Positions 19,186-29,584 of a stretch of DNA of 35,000 nucleotides are shown piece by piece. Positions within the stretch are counted from its first letter, which is position 1; every line of letters begins with the position of its first letter. Source of the stretch: Prorocentrum cordatum. Lineage: Eukaryota; Sar; Dinophyceae; Prorocentrales; Prorocentraceae. The translations under genes and the position numbers were made by a program. The notes beneath the pieces are model-generated. The model did not search any database and had not been told where the DNA came from. It worked only from the letters and a program-made list of their open reading frames with translations. The stretch is from assembly GCA_963575745.1 (NCBI GenBank), contig CAUYUJ010001703.1:1-35000 (forward strand). Direction: 5' to 3'.

Positions 19186-19489
19186 TTTATGACACTGGCG
19201 TGGCGATTCTCTTCGAGATCCAGCGTCGCAGGCGATGACGGAACACCACCACGGCTCTATGCACTCGCCTGGGCCCATGGAGTCCACGTCTGCAGTCGCC
19301 GTAACCGTGGTGGTCCTTCCCCACCCTGCCCTCACTCTTCCCCCCACTCGCCTCCCTCCTCTCTGCCGTCACTGTGGTGACAGAAATTACCGATACTGCT
19401 AAATATAATCATCGTGCGACCATGAGGAAGGCTGAATGGGAAACGAAAGGGGCTTCCAGGACCTTGCGAGCCTGGGCCACGAACAGGTA

Positions 19490-20040
19490 CACTTAAAGAA
19501 ACGGCCCGAACATCATGTCCCCTCCTGAGCCTGAGATGAGCGCGAAAAAGACGCGGGTCTTACGCCGCGGCTTACGCGGGCAGCCAGCGCGGCACACCGC
19601 GTGGAGAGGAGAGCGCTTGCGAATGACCTTACGCGGGCAGCTTACGCGCGAATGTCGGCACAGCCAGACCCGCTTCTCTGCGTGGCTCGAAGGGTCCTCA
19701 ACTCGGAAACTCGACTGTACTCCCCGGACCTCTCCTGGATCAAAATTCAATCGAGGCGACTTCGGCCCGCCAGAAAAACGAGGAGAACTGTGAAACGGAT
19801 GGGGGGAATCGGTATCGCACGCTCTCCTCCTCCTCTGGCTAACGCCCCCCCTTCTCCCCAGAACTCCGACGTCATATTGTTTCGCAGCGTCTGTATTATT
19901 TTTCGCAACGGCGACCACTGGAGGTCTCCGCTCTTTTCCTCGGGACCGGCTTTCCGTCAGGGACGTTGTTTGATCGCCCCAGCGCCCAGTAAAGGCCGAG
20001 AACGGCGACAAGCCTCCCGTCGTTGAAGGCAAGGTCTAGA
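19490..20040. other. Low-copy stretch with repeated CTTACGCGGGCAGC
   Basis: CTTACGCGGGCAGC occurs twice, near 19570 and 19629. A minus-strand frame of about 180 codons crosses the region but is Arg/Ser/Pro-rich, without a domain or splice support. I do not call it a gene. Confidence 0.4.
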
Positions 20041-20041
20041 A

Positions 20042-20146
20042 GGTCAATGTAATGTAGGCGAGCTCTCCGAACGCTCACAAGGGATACGTATGGACACGCG
20101 AACCACGAACGTTCACAAGCATATTCGTGACTATCCTCCTCACTCC
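20042..20146 (+). repeat. 105-bp direct repeat, left copy
   Basis: Contains AGCTCTCCGAACGCT, AAGGGATACGTATGG, GAACGTTCA.AAGCATATTC and CTCCTCACTCC in the same order as 20961-21066, about 80% alike by eye. Each copy precedes a GGA tract. Confidence 0.85.
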
Positions 20147-20177
20147 CCCCTATGAGGACGACAGCGAAGACGACGAC

Positions 20178-20361
20178 CCGGGGAGGAGGGGGAGGAGTAG
20201 GAGGAGGAGGAGGAAGAGGAGGAGCAGCAGCAGCAGGAGAAGAGGGTGAGAAGGGGAGGGGGAGACGGATGAGGAAGAGGAGGAACAGGAGCAGGAGGAG
20301 GGGGAGGACGAGGACGACGAGGAGGAAGGAGAACGCGACATAAGGGAAAGAGGAAGAAGGA

Positions 20362-20393
<32 letters not shown>

Positions 20394-20400
20394 TTGAGGA
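20178..20400 (+). repeat. GGA/GAG purine tract
   Basis: GGAGG, GAGCAGCAGCAG and GACGAGGAC repeats. Frames are poly-Arg/Glu/Gly or Ser/Leu in reverse. Confidence 0.93.
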
Positions 20401-20429
20401 GGCCAGATGGTTTCGAGGGCCAGTTCGAA

Positions 20430-20895
20430 AGCATGTTTGAGGGGATGTCTCAGGCGAAACGCGGACTATTGAACGAACGTGTTGAACATCCATGGGCTTT
20501 TCAACAATTTTGCTTCAGGGGCAATCTTGGAGGTCATCCGATAGCGCTCCGAAAAGATGCCTTGACATTCTGTTGGCGCATCCCATGATTTCGAGGATGT
20601 CTCAAGCGAAACGGCCAGTTTTGAAGGTTCGAAGATTGGGTCAACGATTTCCGCATCCCGAATGTCTGAGGATGAATGGGGCGAAACGCTAATGCTTAGC
20701 ATAAGACGTCTCAAGATACAACCCCCAATATCGCGATTTGGCGAGGATGTCTCAGGCGAAACCTTCGAACTGGCTCTCGAAACCATCTGCTCTCAGCCGA
20801 AGCGCTCATGTTTAGCATAAGGCGTCTTAAGATACCACCCCCAAGATCAATCTTTGGCGAGGATGTCCCTGGCGAAACGCCCTGTTGTGGGAATA
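20430..20895 (+). repeat. Tandem repeat with GAGGATGTCTCAGGCGAAAC core
   Basis: The core recurs at about 20445, 20597, 20747 and 20863 (spacings 152, 150, 116). In the last two units it is preceded by TTTAGCATAAGGCGTC-like and ATACCACCCCCAAGATC-like words. The period is not a fixed multiple of 3, so coding is unlikely. Confidence 0.85.
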
Positions 20896-20960
20896 TGTCC
20901 TGCCATGAACGGGAAGCGCGTGAAAGGGAAACGTTGCGCAAGAACTTACAGCATCATCGC

Positions 20961-21066
20961 GGTCAAATGTACTAGAGGCAAGCTCTCCGAACGCTGATAA
21001 GGGATACGTATGGGCACGCGCCCCCCGAACGTTCATAAGCATATTCCTGATTATGCTCCTCACTCC
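20961..21066 (+). repeat. 105-bp direct repeat, right copy
   Basis: Copy of 20042-20146, offset by about 920 bp. It is followed at 21490 by a second GGA tract, so the whole 20040-20960 block appears duplicated in outline and then diverged. Confidence 0.85.
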
Positions 21067-21490
21067 TCCGCGATGCTGCGAAACCCTCCGACCCCATCTA
21101 CTCAGACCCCATCTAGGAGGCCTAGAAAAATCGGGGGCGGCCAAGAGGAGGGGGCGTCCAAAAGGGGAGGAGGCGCAAATCATTGCCCGCGGCATGTGCG
21201 CGGCCCAAGGGGGGACCGGGGACGCATTAGAATAAGAGGAGGCGCCACCCCCCTCCCCCCGGTCCTCATCCCCCTCTTTGACGCCCCCGAAAACAGGGGG
21301 GTCCTCTTCGCGGCCCTCGATGTGGGCACCCTCTTTGGGCCCCCTGCGCCAGGGCGAACGCCCCGCGCGGCCTTCGGGCCGCAGCGGAGGCCAGACCGGG
21401 CGGCTGGGCCGCCGCCTGGTGGCGCCCCGCCCGCACAGAGCGGAGGCAGCCCCCGGGGCGTCCAGCGATTTGGAGAAAGCAGGGAGACAG
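21067..21490. other. GC-rich stretch between repeats, no supported gene
   Basis: ACCCCATCTA-type words are duplicated at about 21092 and 21106. Frames are open on both strands because of GC content and the adjacent GGA tract. None carries a domain. Confidence 0.4.
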
Positions 21491-21672
21491 GGAGCAGGAG
21501 CAGGAGGAAGGGGAGGACGAGGACGAGAAGGAGGAGGAGGAAGGGGAGGGGGACGAGGAGGACGACGACGAGGAGGGGAGGAGGGGGAGGAGGAGGAGGA
21601 GGAGGAGATGGAGGAAGAACAGGAGGAGGAGGAGGAGAAGAAGAAAAGGAGGAGATGGAGGAAGAGGACAAC
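21490..21672 (+). repeat. GGA/GAG purine tract
   Basis: Similar in texture to 20178-20400, with GACGAGGACGAG and GAGGAGATGGAGGA blocks. Confidence 0.92.
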
Positions 21673-21679
21673 CAGTAGG

Positions 21680-22740
21680 ATCACACACAGCGGAGGTTGC
21701 TCAGAGGCAGGGCTTGACCAGACCAGTGTATGCGTTGTCGTTGTGTCGTCGTTTTCCTTGGATGTGCCTCCAATCCGCCTTTGCTGCAAAACGAAACCGA
21801 ACACACAAACGGCCTACCAAATGGTCGAAACACTGTTCGGGTCGACCCCCTGAAAAGAGGATACTGGCTTGATACATAGATGCCAAGGTGGATTATGCCT
21901 GGTATAAGCTGGCTTCTCAATGGGTGGCGCATGCCCCAAGTGGCTTAGAGGGGTTGGCAACTCTGCATTGCAGCTCTCTTATGAACTAGCTTAGGCCAAA
22001 TACAACCCACCGTGGCGTCCACTAGTAGTACCCCAATGTTCCTCTTAGCACCCCCCGTGGTGATCCAAGCAGAGACGCTGAAAGCCCTTGAACATCGACC
22101 ATCGGACCTCGTCCTCCGTCCCCCCCGCGGCCGGAGGTCTGCCTGGATGTTTTGGGTCGGCGCCGGATCCCCCTTCCTGTCAAAGCGCACAAGTGTCGCT
22201 CCGCGCTTAATCTCCAAAGGTTGGTGTTAATGTCTTTTCTCCATTCGTCAAACACTCCGAATCCTGGTATGAAAACCGCTGTCGGTGGGTGACACGCCGC
22301 CTGGGAGAGGTCATCAGACTGTTACTGCTGGAGATCACCAAACCAGCAGACAGAAAGAGAGAATAACTCCTTGAGGGGCTCCAAATGGCAACGCGTCATT
22401 GATACTCCCTAGATCCTAGATTGCGGATGTTGCGACTGCGCTCGCACAATGGACCCCCGGATGTCTTCGCCCTTTCCTAAGACCAGCGTTTCATCCCAGG
22501 CCGTCTTTGACTGTCCCGGGCCCGGCGAGATCCCTCATGGGAACAAAATAACAGAAAACCTTCCGTCGTGAGCTTTCACCGCGCGAAAAGGTCTGAGTCT
22601 CTTCTGTTACTCTCGAGCAGCGTGTCATTGATGCTGTAGTTTCCTCCCGAGAGTCCAGCTGGAGGTGGTGGTGGAGGTGGCGGTCTGCGCACACAGGCAC
22701 GGGCAGGCGTCCAGCGAGCCTTCCGACGCGCAGTCGACGA
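21680..22740. other. Low-copy stretch, nothing named
   Basis: Few repeats and balanced composition. The longest frames are about 90 codons with no domain, start context or paired splice sites. It could be intron or intergenic DNA. Confidence 0.45.
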
Positions 22741-22984
22741 ACCTGGCGCATGCGACGCGCGCAAATCCCCCGTGCCCATGCTCTTTCCCTTCTGTCTCGT
22801 TCTTCTTCTCCGCCTGTTCTCCTTTATTATCCTAACTCCTCTGTCCGCCTCCTCCTTCTATTTTTGCTTCTCCGTAGAATACTCTGCGAAGACGGATGTG
22901 GTTCATTCCAGGATCGCAGGCTGCTGCGCACCCCGCATCACACGAATTTGGCAATAACTGTTTTTGGATGGGCTGGGTGGGCTA

Positions 22985-23350
22985 TTTGTTTTGGCACGCG
23001 GGCTCGCGACGCAAGTCGAAAGCCGCGCAGGACGGGCGGGCTACGCGCCGACGGAAGGAAAAAACAGCGAGCAGGAACGGCCCCATCAGAAGCCCCGCTG
23101 GGCTCATCGCGGCCAAGATGACGCGGAACAGGGACAAGGTGACGACTCCCCCAAGACAGAACGTCGGCACACCCACAACGAAGAGAAGAGTCCCAGCAGC
23201 AAGGCGGCGAACCCTCCCTGCAGGCACCGACACAAAACATCCCCAAAGCGCTTTTGCAGAACGGGATGCCCTGGAAGCCCAAGCTGCAACCGTGCAGCCA
23301 GCAAGGCGCCGGTGGAATGCATCAGAATGAACGGACAAGACGTGGAACAT
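22985..23350 (-). CDS. Hydrophobic minus-strand frame, possible membrane-protein exon (weak)
   Basis: A minus-strand frame of about 120 codons contains two adjacent hydrophobic stretches (around LLFVVGVPTFCLGGVVTLSL and MSPAGLLMGPFLLAVF). These would make plausible transmembrane helices, followed by an Arg-rich turn. A second overlapping minus frame (23104-23544) is also open, so frame choice is uncertain. It lies downstream, in the same orientation, of the candidate gene at 24361-25117 and could be a further exon of it. GC-rich DNA can yield such frames by chance. Confidence 0.22.
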
Positions 23351-23544
23351 CCAAACGCGTCCCGTATGCTTCGAGCCTGCACGGCGGTCCAGTGCGAAAG
23401 CCCCTGCCCAAGGTGACGATAACTGTGCCGTATAAGGTCGTTAAAGAGGCAGAAGCGACAGCCAGCGCACAGGACGTAGCTAAGGGTCCTTGTAGGCGGG
23501 CGGTCGGACGGCGACCGCACGCTGAAGAGGACAGTCACGAGCAC

Positions 23545-24250
23545 CGCGACCAGCCATCAGGGCCCCCCACGCGCCGAGGCCCCGAGGCAGCTGCAGTGGC
23601 CGGCGCGGCGACGCCGTGAAAAACAAGGCGCCCCCAGGCGACCAGCGAACGCGCGGCGACAGGAAGACGAGCGCAGCGCCTCCGCAGCGGGCAACCCGCG
23701 CGGGGGCGCGGAGGACGGCCGGCAGCCCAGCAGCCAGCACCCCGCAATGACGTGCCCGTGCCGAGGTCCAGAGCAAAGACCGAAGTCGAACCCAGATTCT
23801 CACCAGGGAAACCTTGCCGAACAGCGCCTTCAGCGAGCGGGGGGGGGGGAATCCCCGCTAACCAGCAGCGCGCCCTTGCCGAACACCATCGCCATGAATC
23901 CTTGCGGCCGTCAGAACGACGAGGAGCAAGGGAAAGCGCCGCCGCCAATCAACTGCGTAGGCTGCAGCGCACCAGCCATCCGCAACCCAGACCTGGCAGC
24001 AGCTGCAGCAGTTGATACGTCGCCGCCAGCCAGAAGGGCAACTCAGCGTGCGTCGCCGGGAGCAAAAGGCCCGCCGGCGGTCGCCGCCTACGCGCAGCGG
24101 GTGCCCTGAGTGGCAGCGAGGCGGGCGCCGGCAGCCCCAGCCGCCGGGAGCCCTGCAGTATCAGGCGCCAGCAGGCGTGCCAGCGCGAGGCAGGACCTCG
24201 AGAGGTGCCTGTCAGGCAGTAGCCCCAGGAAGTAGGCGAGAGGGGGAGGA
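23545..24250. other. GC-rich stretch with several open frames, no firm gene
   Basis: All three minus frames stay open for long stretches between 23480 and 24100. GTTCGGCAAGG occurs twice on the minus strand (near 23820 and 23880). Composition is Arg/Ala/Leu-rich with no domain. Confidence 0.4.
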
Positions 24251-24465
24251 CGGCGACTGATCGTCGCAAACGCAGGATACGAGGAGCGATGACAGTAGGC
24301 GCGGCAGCTGATCGCTGCAAATGCGTGAGGGGAAGGAGCTGGCGGGGGCGAGCCCCAGGATCAGCTGACCGCTGCGAATACGTGGAACGTGGACTTGGCG
24401 AGCATGGGTAATCCCAGGACAAATGGCCAGGAGAAGAAGTGGAGCAGCTGAGCGTTGCAGATACA
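24250..24465 (-). repeat. Short tandem repeat at the 3' end of the minus-strand gene
   Basis: CAGCTGAGCGTTGCAG, CAGCTGACCGCTGCGAA, CAGCTGATCGCTGCAAA and GACTGATCGTCGCAAA lie at about 24448, 24363, 24306 and 24254. On the minus strand these read in one frame as CNAQLL, VFAAVS, AFAAIS and AFATIS. A TGA inside the second unit ends the frame of the gene above. Confidence 0.55.
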
Positions 24466-24809
24466 TTGGCCGTTCCAGGTGATACTGGGTGGGACTCCGT
24501 CGTCGGTGATTGTGTCGTCAAAGAGCATGCGGAGGTATGCGTAGGCGAGCTCGTGTCCCCATGCATGCTCGCTCTGGTCTTCCGGTTCGGCGCCTTTCTG
24601 CTGCGCGAGGCCGACCCATGGTTCTTCAACAATTGGATCGAGGCGGCGGATGTGCATGGCCAGGTGGAAGGGATACATCGTCGTCACATCTGTGTGGTCG
24701 TCGCTTGCCGCTTGGATGAGGGCCTCGACCTGTCTGCACCCCAGATCCGGACAAGGAGGAGGGGCGAAAGAGGGCAGGATAATGTGCGTGAAGCGGATGG
24801 TGTCGCTGC
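24361..24809 (-). CDS. Candidate gene of unknown function, 3' exon
   Basis: On the minus strand a frame of ordinary protein composition runs from an acceptor CCCAGAAG|GCAGCG at 24810 to TGA at 24361. It encodes about 149 residues with His, Asp, Trp and Tyr well represented and G/C-rich third positions. Recognisable stretches include TTMYPFHLAMHIRRLDPIVE and HAWGHELAYAYLRMLFDD. It ends in a hydrophobic segment (LLHFFSWPFVLGLPMLA) that could be a membrane helix. A donor-like GCG|GTCAGC just before the stop means it may continue in another exon. I recognise no family. It is one of the most protein-like frames in the window. It joins in phase 1 to the exon at 24971. Confidence 0.5.
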
Positions 24810-24970
24810 CTTCTGGGCTGGATACGCGACGCGTCAATAACTTCAATCTACTGTTGTGGTCCCCGAGAAGACGAACGCTGGTGGAAAGAGCCACGAACCA
24901 AGCAACATAATGCCTCAACAAAATGTATCACCAGTCGCGGCTGCCAGGTGTGCCTGGCGGGGGATCCTAC

Positions 24971-25117
24971 GGAAAGCGTGGCCAGCCAAATGCGGATGGA
25001 CGGACGGTGCTTCAACGAATGCATTCTCATCTGCCCTTTTCTCAAAAAGAACATTAGCATGAATTGTCCCTCTCGTGTCCGTCAAGGACGGGCTCTCTTG
25101 TTGCTCGGGGTAATCTG
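24971..25117 (-). CDS. Candidate gene of unknown function, upstream exon
   Basis: The minus-strand frame encodes about 48 residues, including GTIHANVLFEKRADENAFVE and HPHLAGHAF. It ends TTCC|GTAGGA at 24971/24970. Splicing across 161 nt to 24809 keeps the frame (phase 1). A possible acceptor, GACATGCAG|ATTACC, lies at about 25117, only a few bases from the left end of composite repeat R2. The element may therefore supply this splice site or interrupt the gene here. No start codon is supported. Confidence 0.4.
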
Positions 25118-25120
25118 CAT

Positions 25121-26625
25121 GTCCGAGAGAACGCGCTTCACGGGCGCTTGCCCTGGGAACATTCGGCGGTGCGTTTCGAACCGGGGGGTGGGCCCCCCCC
25201 CAACACTCGGCGCCGTCGATCAAAACCAGGGGGACTCCCCTCCCCCCCCCAACCGCCCCTCCCCTCCCGAAACACCCCCCCCCCTCCCAAGAGCGGGAGG
25301 TTTCAACCCCCCCCCCCCTCGGCGCCGGCGCTGGCGCTGGCGGCGGCCAGAAGCGCCGACGGCGGGGATGCAGCGACGATGACCAGATGCAGCCCAAGGA
25401 AGGGGGGGGGGTTGAACCCTCCCCTTTAGCGCGCGGGGGAGGCACTACCGCCACCACCACATCTACCACCACCACCACCACCGCCTCAACTCACCACCAC
25501 CACCTCGCCCACCACCACTACCACCACCAACCCACCACACAACCACCACCACCACCACCACAGCCACCACCACCACCACAACCACCACACACCACCTCAT
25601 CGCACAATCACAACCACCACCACACCACCACCGCCACCACCACAACCACCACCACTACAAGCAGCACGACCCACAGCCACCACCACAAACCACCAAATCA
25701 CCACCACCACCGCCACCACCACCACCACCACCACCTCCACGAACCACCGACATGACCACCACCACCACCACCACCACCACCACCACCACACCACATCACC
25801 AAAGCCAACACTACCACCAAAGCCAACACACACACCACCACCACCACCACAAGTCGCCATCACCACCACCACCACCACCACCACCACACAAACACACCAC
25901 CACCACCACCACAATCTACCAGATCACCACCACCACCACCGCCACAACCACCACCACTACCAGCAGCACAACCCATCACCACCACCGCAAACCAGCACAC
26001 CACCACCACCACTGCCACCACAACCACCACCAGCACCACCTCCACAAACCACCGCCACCACCACCAAACCACCACCAAACCACCACCACCACCACAACCA
26101 CAAACCACCACAACACCACCACCAAACCACCACCACCACCACAACCCACCACCACCACCACCACAAACCACCACCACTGCCACCAGCAAACCAGCACCAC
26201 CACCACCACCCACCACCTGAACCACCACCACCACCACCACCACAACAAACCACCACACCACCACCACCACCACAACCACCACCACAACCACCACCACAAC
26301 CCACCACCACCACCACCACCACCACCACCACGGTCGTCCTCGTCGACGCTCCCCGCCGCCGCCGCCCGCCACCGCAGGCCTCCGAAGGCCCGGAAAAGAA
26401 AACCGTCCCCACCGCCGCCGCCAGCCGTTGCCGACGCAAGCGCCGGCCCGAGGAGAGGGGAAGCAGGGGAGGGAGGGGGGGGCGGGGGGAAGCAGGGGAG
26501 GGAGAGGGGAAGCAGGGGGGATTCGACCCCCACCCCCTCCGTCACGGGACGGGGGGGGATCGACCCCCCCCCGTCCCTTCCATCCAGGGGGGGGGGCCGG
26601 TTCCACCCCCCCCCCTCGCGAGCAC
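25121..26625 (+). mobile_element. Composite repeat R2, second copy of R1
   Basis: The left module (25121-25440) opens GTCCGAGAGAACGCG and shares GGGAACATTCGGCGG, ACTCGGCGCCGTCGATCAAA and G/C-run palindromes with R1. The CCA array spans 25450-26331. The right module starts GTCGTCCTCGTCGACGCTCC and shares GACGCAAGCGCCGGCC and GAGGGGAAGCA with R1. The final CCTCCAAGCGACCA end of R1 is absent. In its place, after CTCGCGAGCACGACT, are 20-bp palindromic units (26630 onward). R2 thus looks truncated or rearranged at its right end. There is no coding capacity. Confidence 0.7.
25450..26331 (+). repeat. CCA/CACCAC trinucleotide array of R2
   Basis: About 880 bp of CCA/ACC with the same class of interruptions as 10397-11228. 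Poly-His/Thr/Pro frames and their Trp/Val/Gly reverses are artefacts. Confidence 0.95.
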
Positions 26626-26629
26626 GACT

Positions 26630-26710
26630 GATCGCAACCACATCGGACCGATCGTAAACCACTTCGGTCGGATCGCAACCAATTGCGATCGGTCCGAAAT
26701 GGTTGCGATG
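26630..26710. repeat. 20-bp GATCGCAACCACATCGGACC units with inversion
   Basis: Units start at 26630, 26650 and 26671 in one orientation. They are followed by GCGATCGGTCCGAAATGGTT, an inverted unit, at 26685. A further GCGATCGGTCCGATC occurs at 26817. The same units occur, all inverted, at 33093-33170. Confidence 0.85.
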
Positions 26711-26976
26711 TTTGTGGGTCGTCTCAATACTGTTTTGATTAAGGAAGAGACCATAAGAACGCTTCTTGGTTCAACGAGTTCCCTTGAGTCGACCAATGGG
26801 AACTTGAAAAAGCGATTGCGATCGGTCCGATCACAGACGGCCGATCATGATTTCAGCTAAACACATGTATTGGAGCTCGAACGGGCGCCATGATCCGTAT
26901 ACGATTCCTATGTGCTTCCTATACGGTTGAAACAGTTACTGAGCGAAAACGCCTGGCGTGAAACAAATTGCATCTC

Positions 26977-27230
26977 AGGAGGGGGAAGAGGAGGAGGAGG
27001 AGGAGGAGGAGGAGAGGTAGGAGGAGGAGGAGGAGGAGGAGGAGGAGGAGGAGGGGGAGGAGGAAGAGGAGCAGGAGGAGGAAGAGGAGGCGGAGAAGGA
27101 CGGGGGGAGGAGGAAGGGAGAAAAAGGAGGGGAGGGAGGAAGGACAGGAGCAGGAGGAGCATGAGCAGGAGGAGGAGTGGGGGAGGAAGAGAAGGAGGAG
27201 GAGGAGGGGGGGAAACGGAAGAGGACAGGA
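26977..27230 (+). repeat. GGA trinucleotide tract
   Basis: About 250 bp of GGA/GAG with GCAGGA and GGGG interruptions. Confidence 0.95.
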
Positions 27231-27239
27231 TGGCAGGGC

Positions 27240-27635
27240 GGATAGACGAGGCGGCCCAAACCCCCAACGTCATGACTTTTCCAGGACGTCGACCCCCAAA
27301 AATCTGGACAAATTCCCGTACGGAAGGTTCGTGCGGCGTCGGCACCCGCAAGGGTTTTGGCACCGCGTGGACCGTTCAACCTTGAATCGATCGCGGCCCC
27401 GATCGTTCAATGTTCAATTTCGTCGGGTAAAATGGGCCCAGCGTGTCCCTCGGTGCTTCCGCGTCGCAGAATGCAGCCTCGAACGCCTTCGCCAACGTCG
27501 CCGGCGCGCCAGCGCCACATGCACCTACAGTAGTCCGGCATTGCATACTGAGTCACTTTTGGGCGGCCCCTGGGCCCGGTGATGGCCCCCCAAGCCCGAA
27601 ACAAAATCATATGTTCTCACGACGCCAAGCGGTCT
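27240..27635. other. Low-copy stretch with no supported gene
   Basis: Frames here are extensions of those through the GGA tract. I see no repeats, domains or paired splice sites. Confidence 0.4.
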
Positions 27636-27639
27636 GGGC

Positions 27640-27825
27640 CTGTGGTGGTTGTGGGAAGCATGTCTGGGGGACGTGTGCGACCTGCGCGGCCTGCGAGACA
27701 TTTTGGCGCCCGTGCGACACGCAGGACCTGTGGGACCTGTTGGGTTTGCGGGGCAGGCAGAACGGCGGGTTCCTTGGGACTTGTGCGACCTGTGGGAACT
27801 GTGGGGCCTTTTGAAACCATTGGGG
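27640..27825 (+). repeat. Degenerate TGTGCGACCTGTGGGA repeats
   Basis: Words such as TGTGCGACCTG, GGACCTGTGGGA and TGTGGGAACTGTGGGG recur every 10-20 bases. Translated Cys/Gly/Thr-rich frames follow from this. Confidence 0.7.
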
Positions 27826-28015
27826 CCCTTCGTTAACACAAATAGAACCCTCTAGCGCAACGCAACCACGAACAAACACATCTCAGGATGAACAGATTTT
27901 TCGGAAGGATAGGTGGACGAGGGGCCGTTGGACGAATGTTAAAAACGCCCGGATGACGGCGATCTGGGCGGGCGCGGCACACAGCCCCATTCCCAGAGAC
28001 CATACTCTCATCCTG

Positions 28016-28145
28016 AATCTTTCTCCTCCTCCTCCTCCTCCTCCTCCTCCCTCCTCCGTCCTCCTCCTCCTCCTCCTCCTCTTCCTCCTCCTCCTCCTCC
28101 TCCTCCTCCGTCCTCCGTCCTGCGTCCTCCGTCCTCCGTCCTCCG

Positions 28146-28191
<46 letters not shown>

Positions 28192-28248
28192 CCTCCTCCT
28201 CCTCCTCCTCCTCCTCCTCCTCCTCCTCCTCCTCCTCCTCCTCCTCCT
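28016..28248 (+). repeat. CCT trinucleotide tract with CTCCGTC and GCTCCT sub-blocks
   Basis: CCT repeats are broken by five CTCCGTC words (28110-28147) and seven copies of the hexamer CTGCTC (28147-28190). Confidence 0.96.
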
Positions 28249-28542
28249 AATAAAACTGATGCTGGGGCCTGGCGCGGAGGTCCCCAAGAGTCCGAGCAGG
28301 ACGAAAACACTCTGCGGCCCGATCATTATCGGGGCGCGAGCGCGCCTGGGCTCCTGGAATCCTCGGGCCTCCCAGGGGGGCGCGTCTGGCGTTGCCTGAA
28401 GGCGTGAGCAGGGACCGACCGTCCTGGCATCCCTATAGGCCTGCCGCGACATATTCTTGGAACGCGGAGTTGCTCCAAGAACCCACACGGTGTTCTTATA
28501 ACATAACGCGGCCGCCTCAAACCACAAGGCGGTCTCAGCAAC

Positions 28543-28578
28543 ATCTGCTCCAAAAACATGTCGCGCAACACATGACGG
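28543..28578 (-). repeat. 36-bp copy of the exon sequence at 31087-31122
   Basis: Thirty-six consecutive bases (starting ATCTGCTCCAAAAACATG on plus) are identical to 31087-31122, with no similarity on either side. The other locus is read as coding on minus. Here the frame continues into unrelated sequence, so this is likely a captured exon fragment. Confidence 0.8.
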
Positions 28579-28710
28579 CGCCGCCCCCCCTTCTTCCTTC
28601 CCTCTTTTTCCCAACCCTCCTGCGTTGGGTACACGTTTTGAATAGAGCACTGTGGTGTGGTCTCCACCTTCCTCCTCCTCCCGCCTCCTCCTCTCTTCTC
28701 TTGCGGGAGG

Positions 28711-29420
28711 GGCTGCGATCTGTGAAACTGTCGCCACTTTCGAGGGCTGCTGGGGGGGCCAGCGGAGTGACGCCCTACGGGGACTCAGATTAGACCTCGC
28801 CATCCCTGGGGGGCTGCGATCTGTGAAAATGTCGCCACTTTCGAGGGCTGCTGGGGTGCCTAGCGGAGTGGCGCCCTACGGGGACTCAGATTCGACCTCG
28901 CCATCTCTGGGGGGTTGCGATCTGTGAAACTGTCGCCACTCTCGAAGGCTGCGTGGGGGGCCCAGCGGAGTGACGCCCTACGGGGACTCAGATTAGACCT
29001 CGCCATCCCTGGGGGGCTGCGATCTGTGAAAATGTCGCCACTTTCGAGGGCTGCTGGGGTGCCTAGCGGAGTGACGCCCTACGGGGACTCAGATTCGACC
29101 TCGCCATCTCTGGGGGGCTGCGATCTGTGAAACTGTCGCCACTCTCGAAGGCTGCGCGGGGGGCCCAGCGGAGTGACGCCCTACGGGGATACAGATTAAA
29201 CCTCGCCATCCCTGGGGGGCTGCGATCTGTGAAACTGTCGCCGCTCTCGAAGGCTGCTTTGGGGGCCAGCGGAGTGACGTCCTACGGGGACTCAGATTAG
29301 ACCTCGCCAGCGCTGGGGGGCTACGATATGTGAAACTGTCGCCACTTTCGAGGGCTGCTGTGGGGCCCACGAAACTGTCGCCACTTTCGAGACCTGCTGC
29401 GGGGTCCAGCATAGTGACGT
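28711..29420 (+). repeat. 101-bp satellite with two-unit higher-order structure
   Basis: CTGCGATCTGTGAAACTGTC units begin at 28713, 28814, 28915, 29017, 29118, 29220 and 29321 (period 101-102), with a partial unit at 29368. Units two and four share AAAATGTCGCC, GGGGTGCCTAGCGG and AGATTCGACC. Units three and five share CTCTCGAAGGCTGCG and GGGGGGCCCAGCGG. Each unit also carries CGCCCTACGGGGACTCAGAT. The frame stays open but drifts with length changes. Confidence 0.95.
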
Positions 29421-29584
29421 CCTACGCGGACGCAGATTGGACCCGTCATTCTACTTCGATTATCCCGCATCTGCGATCGACTGTATGTGTGCGAGGAACT
29501 AGACATGGAGTGGTCTGGCACTGACTGACGTCAAATCGTTGTGTGCCAGTGTCTCCTGGGGTGTTGCCTGATGTGGATGCAGCT

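Noticed and set aside
19493-20032. Minus frame of 179 codons
   Set aside because: Arg/Ser/Pro-rich composition with no domain. The length is not surprising at this GC content.
25752-26678. Frames of about 300 codons in R2, both strands
   Set aside because: Same composition artefact of the CCA array.
27883-28803. Minus-strand frame of 306 codons
   Set aside because: Its centre is the CCT tract (poly-Arg). The frame merely bridges unrelated segments, including the 36-bp captured fragment.
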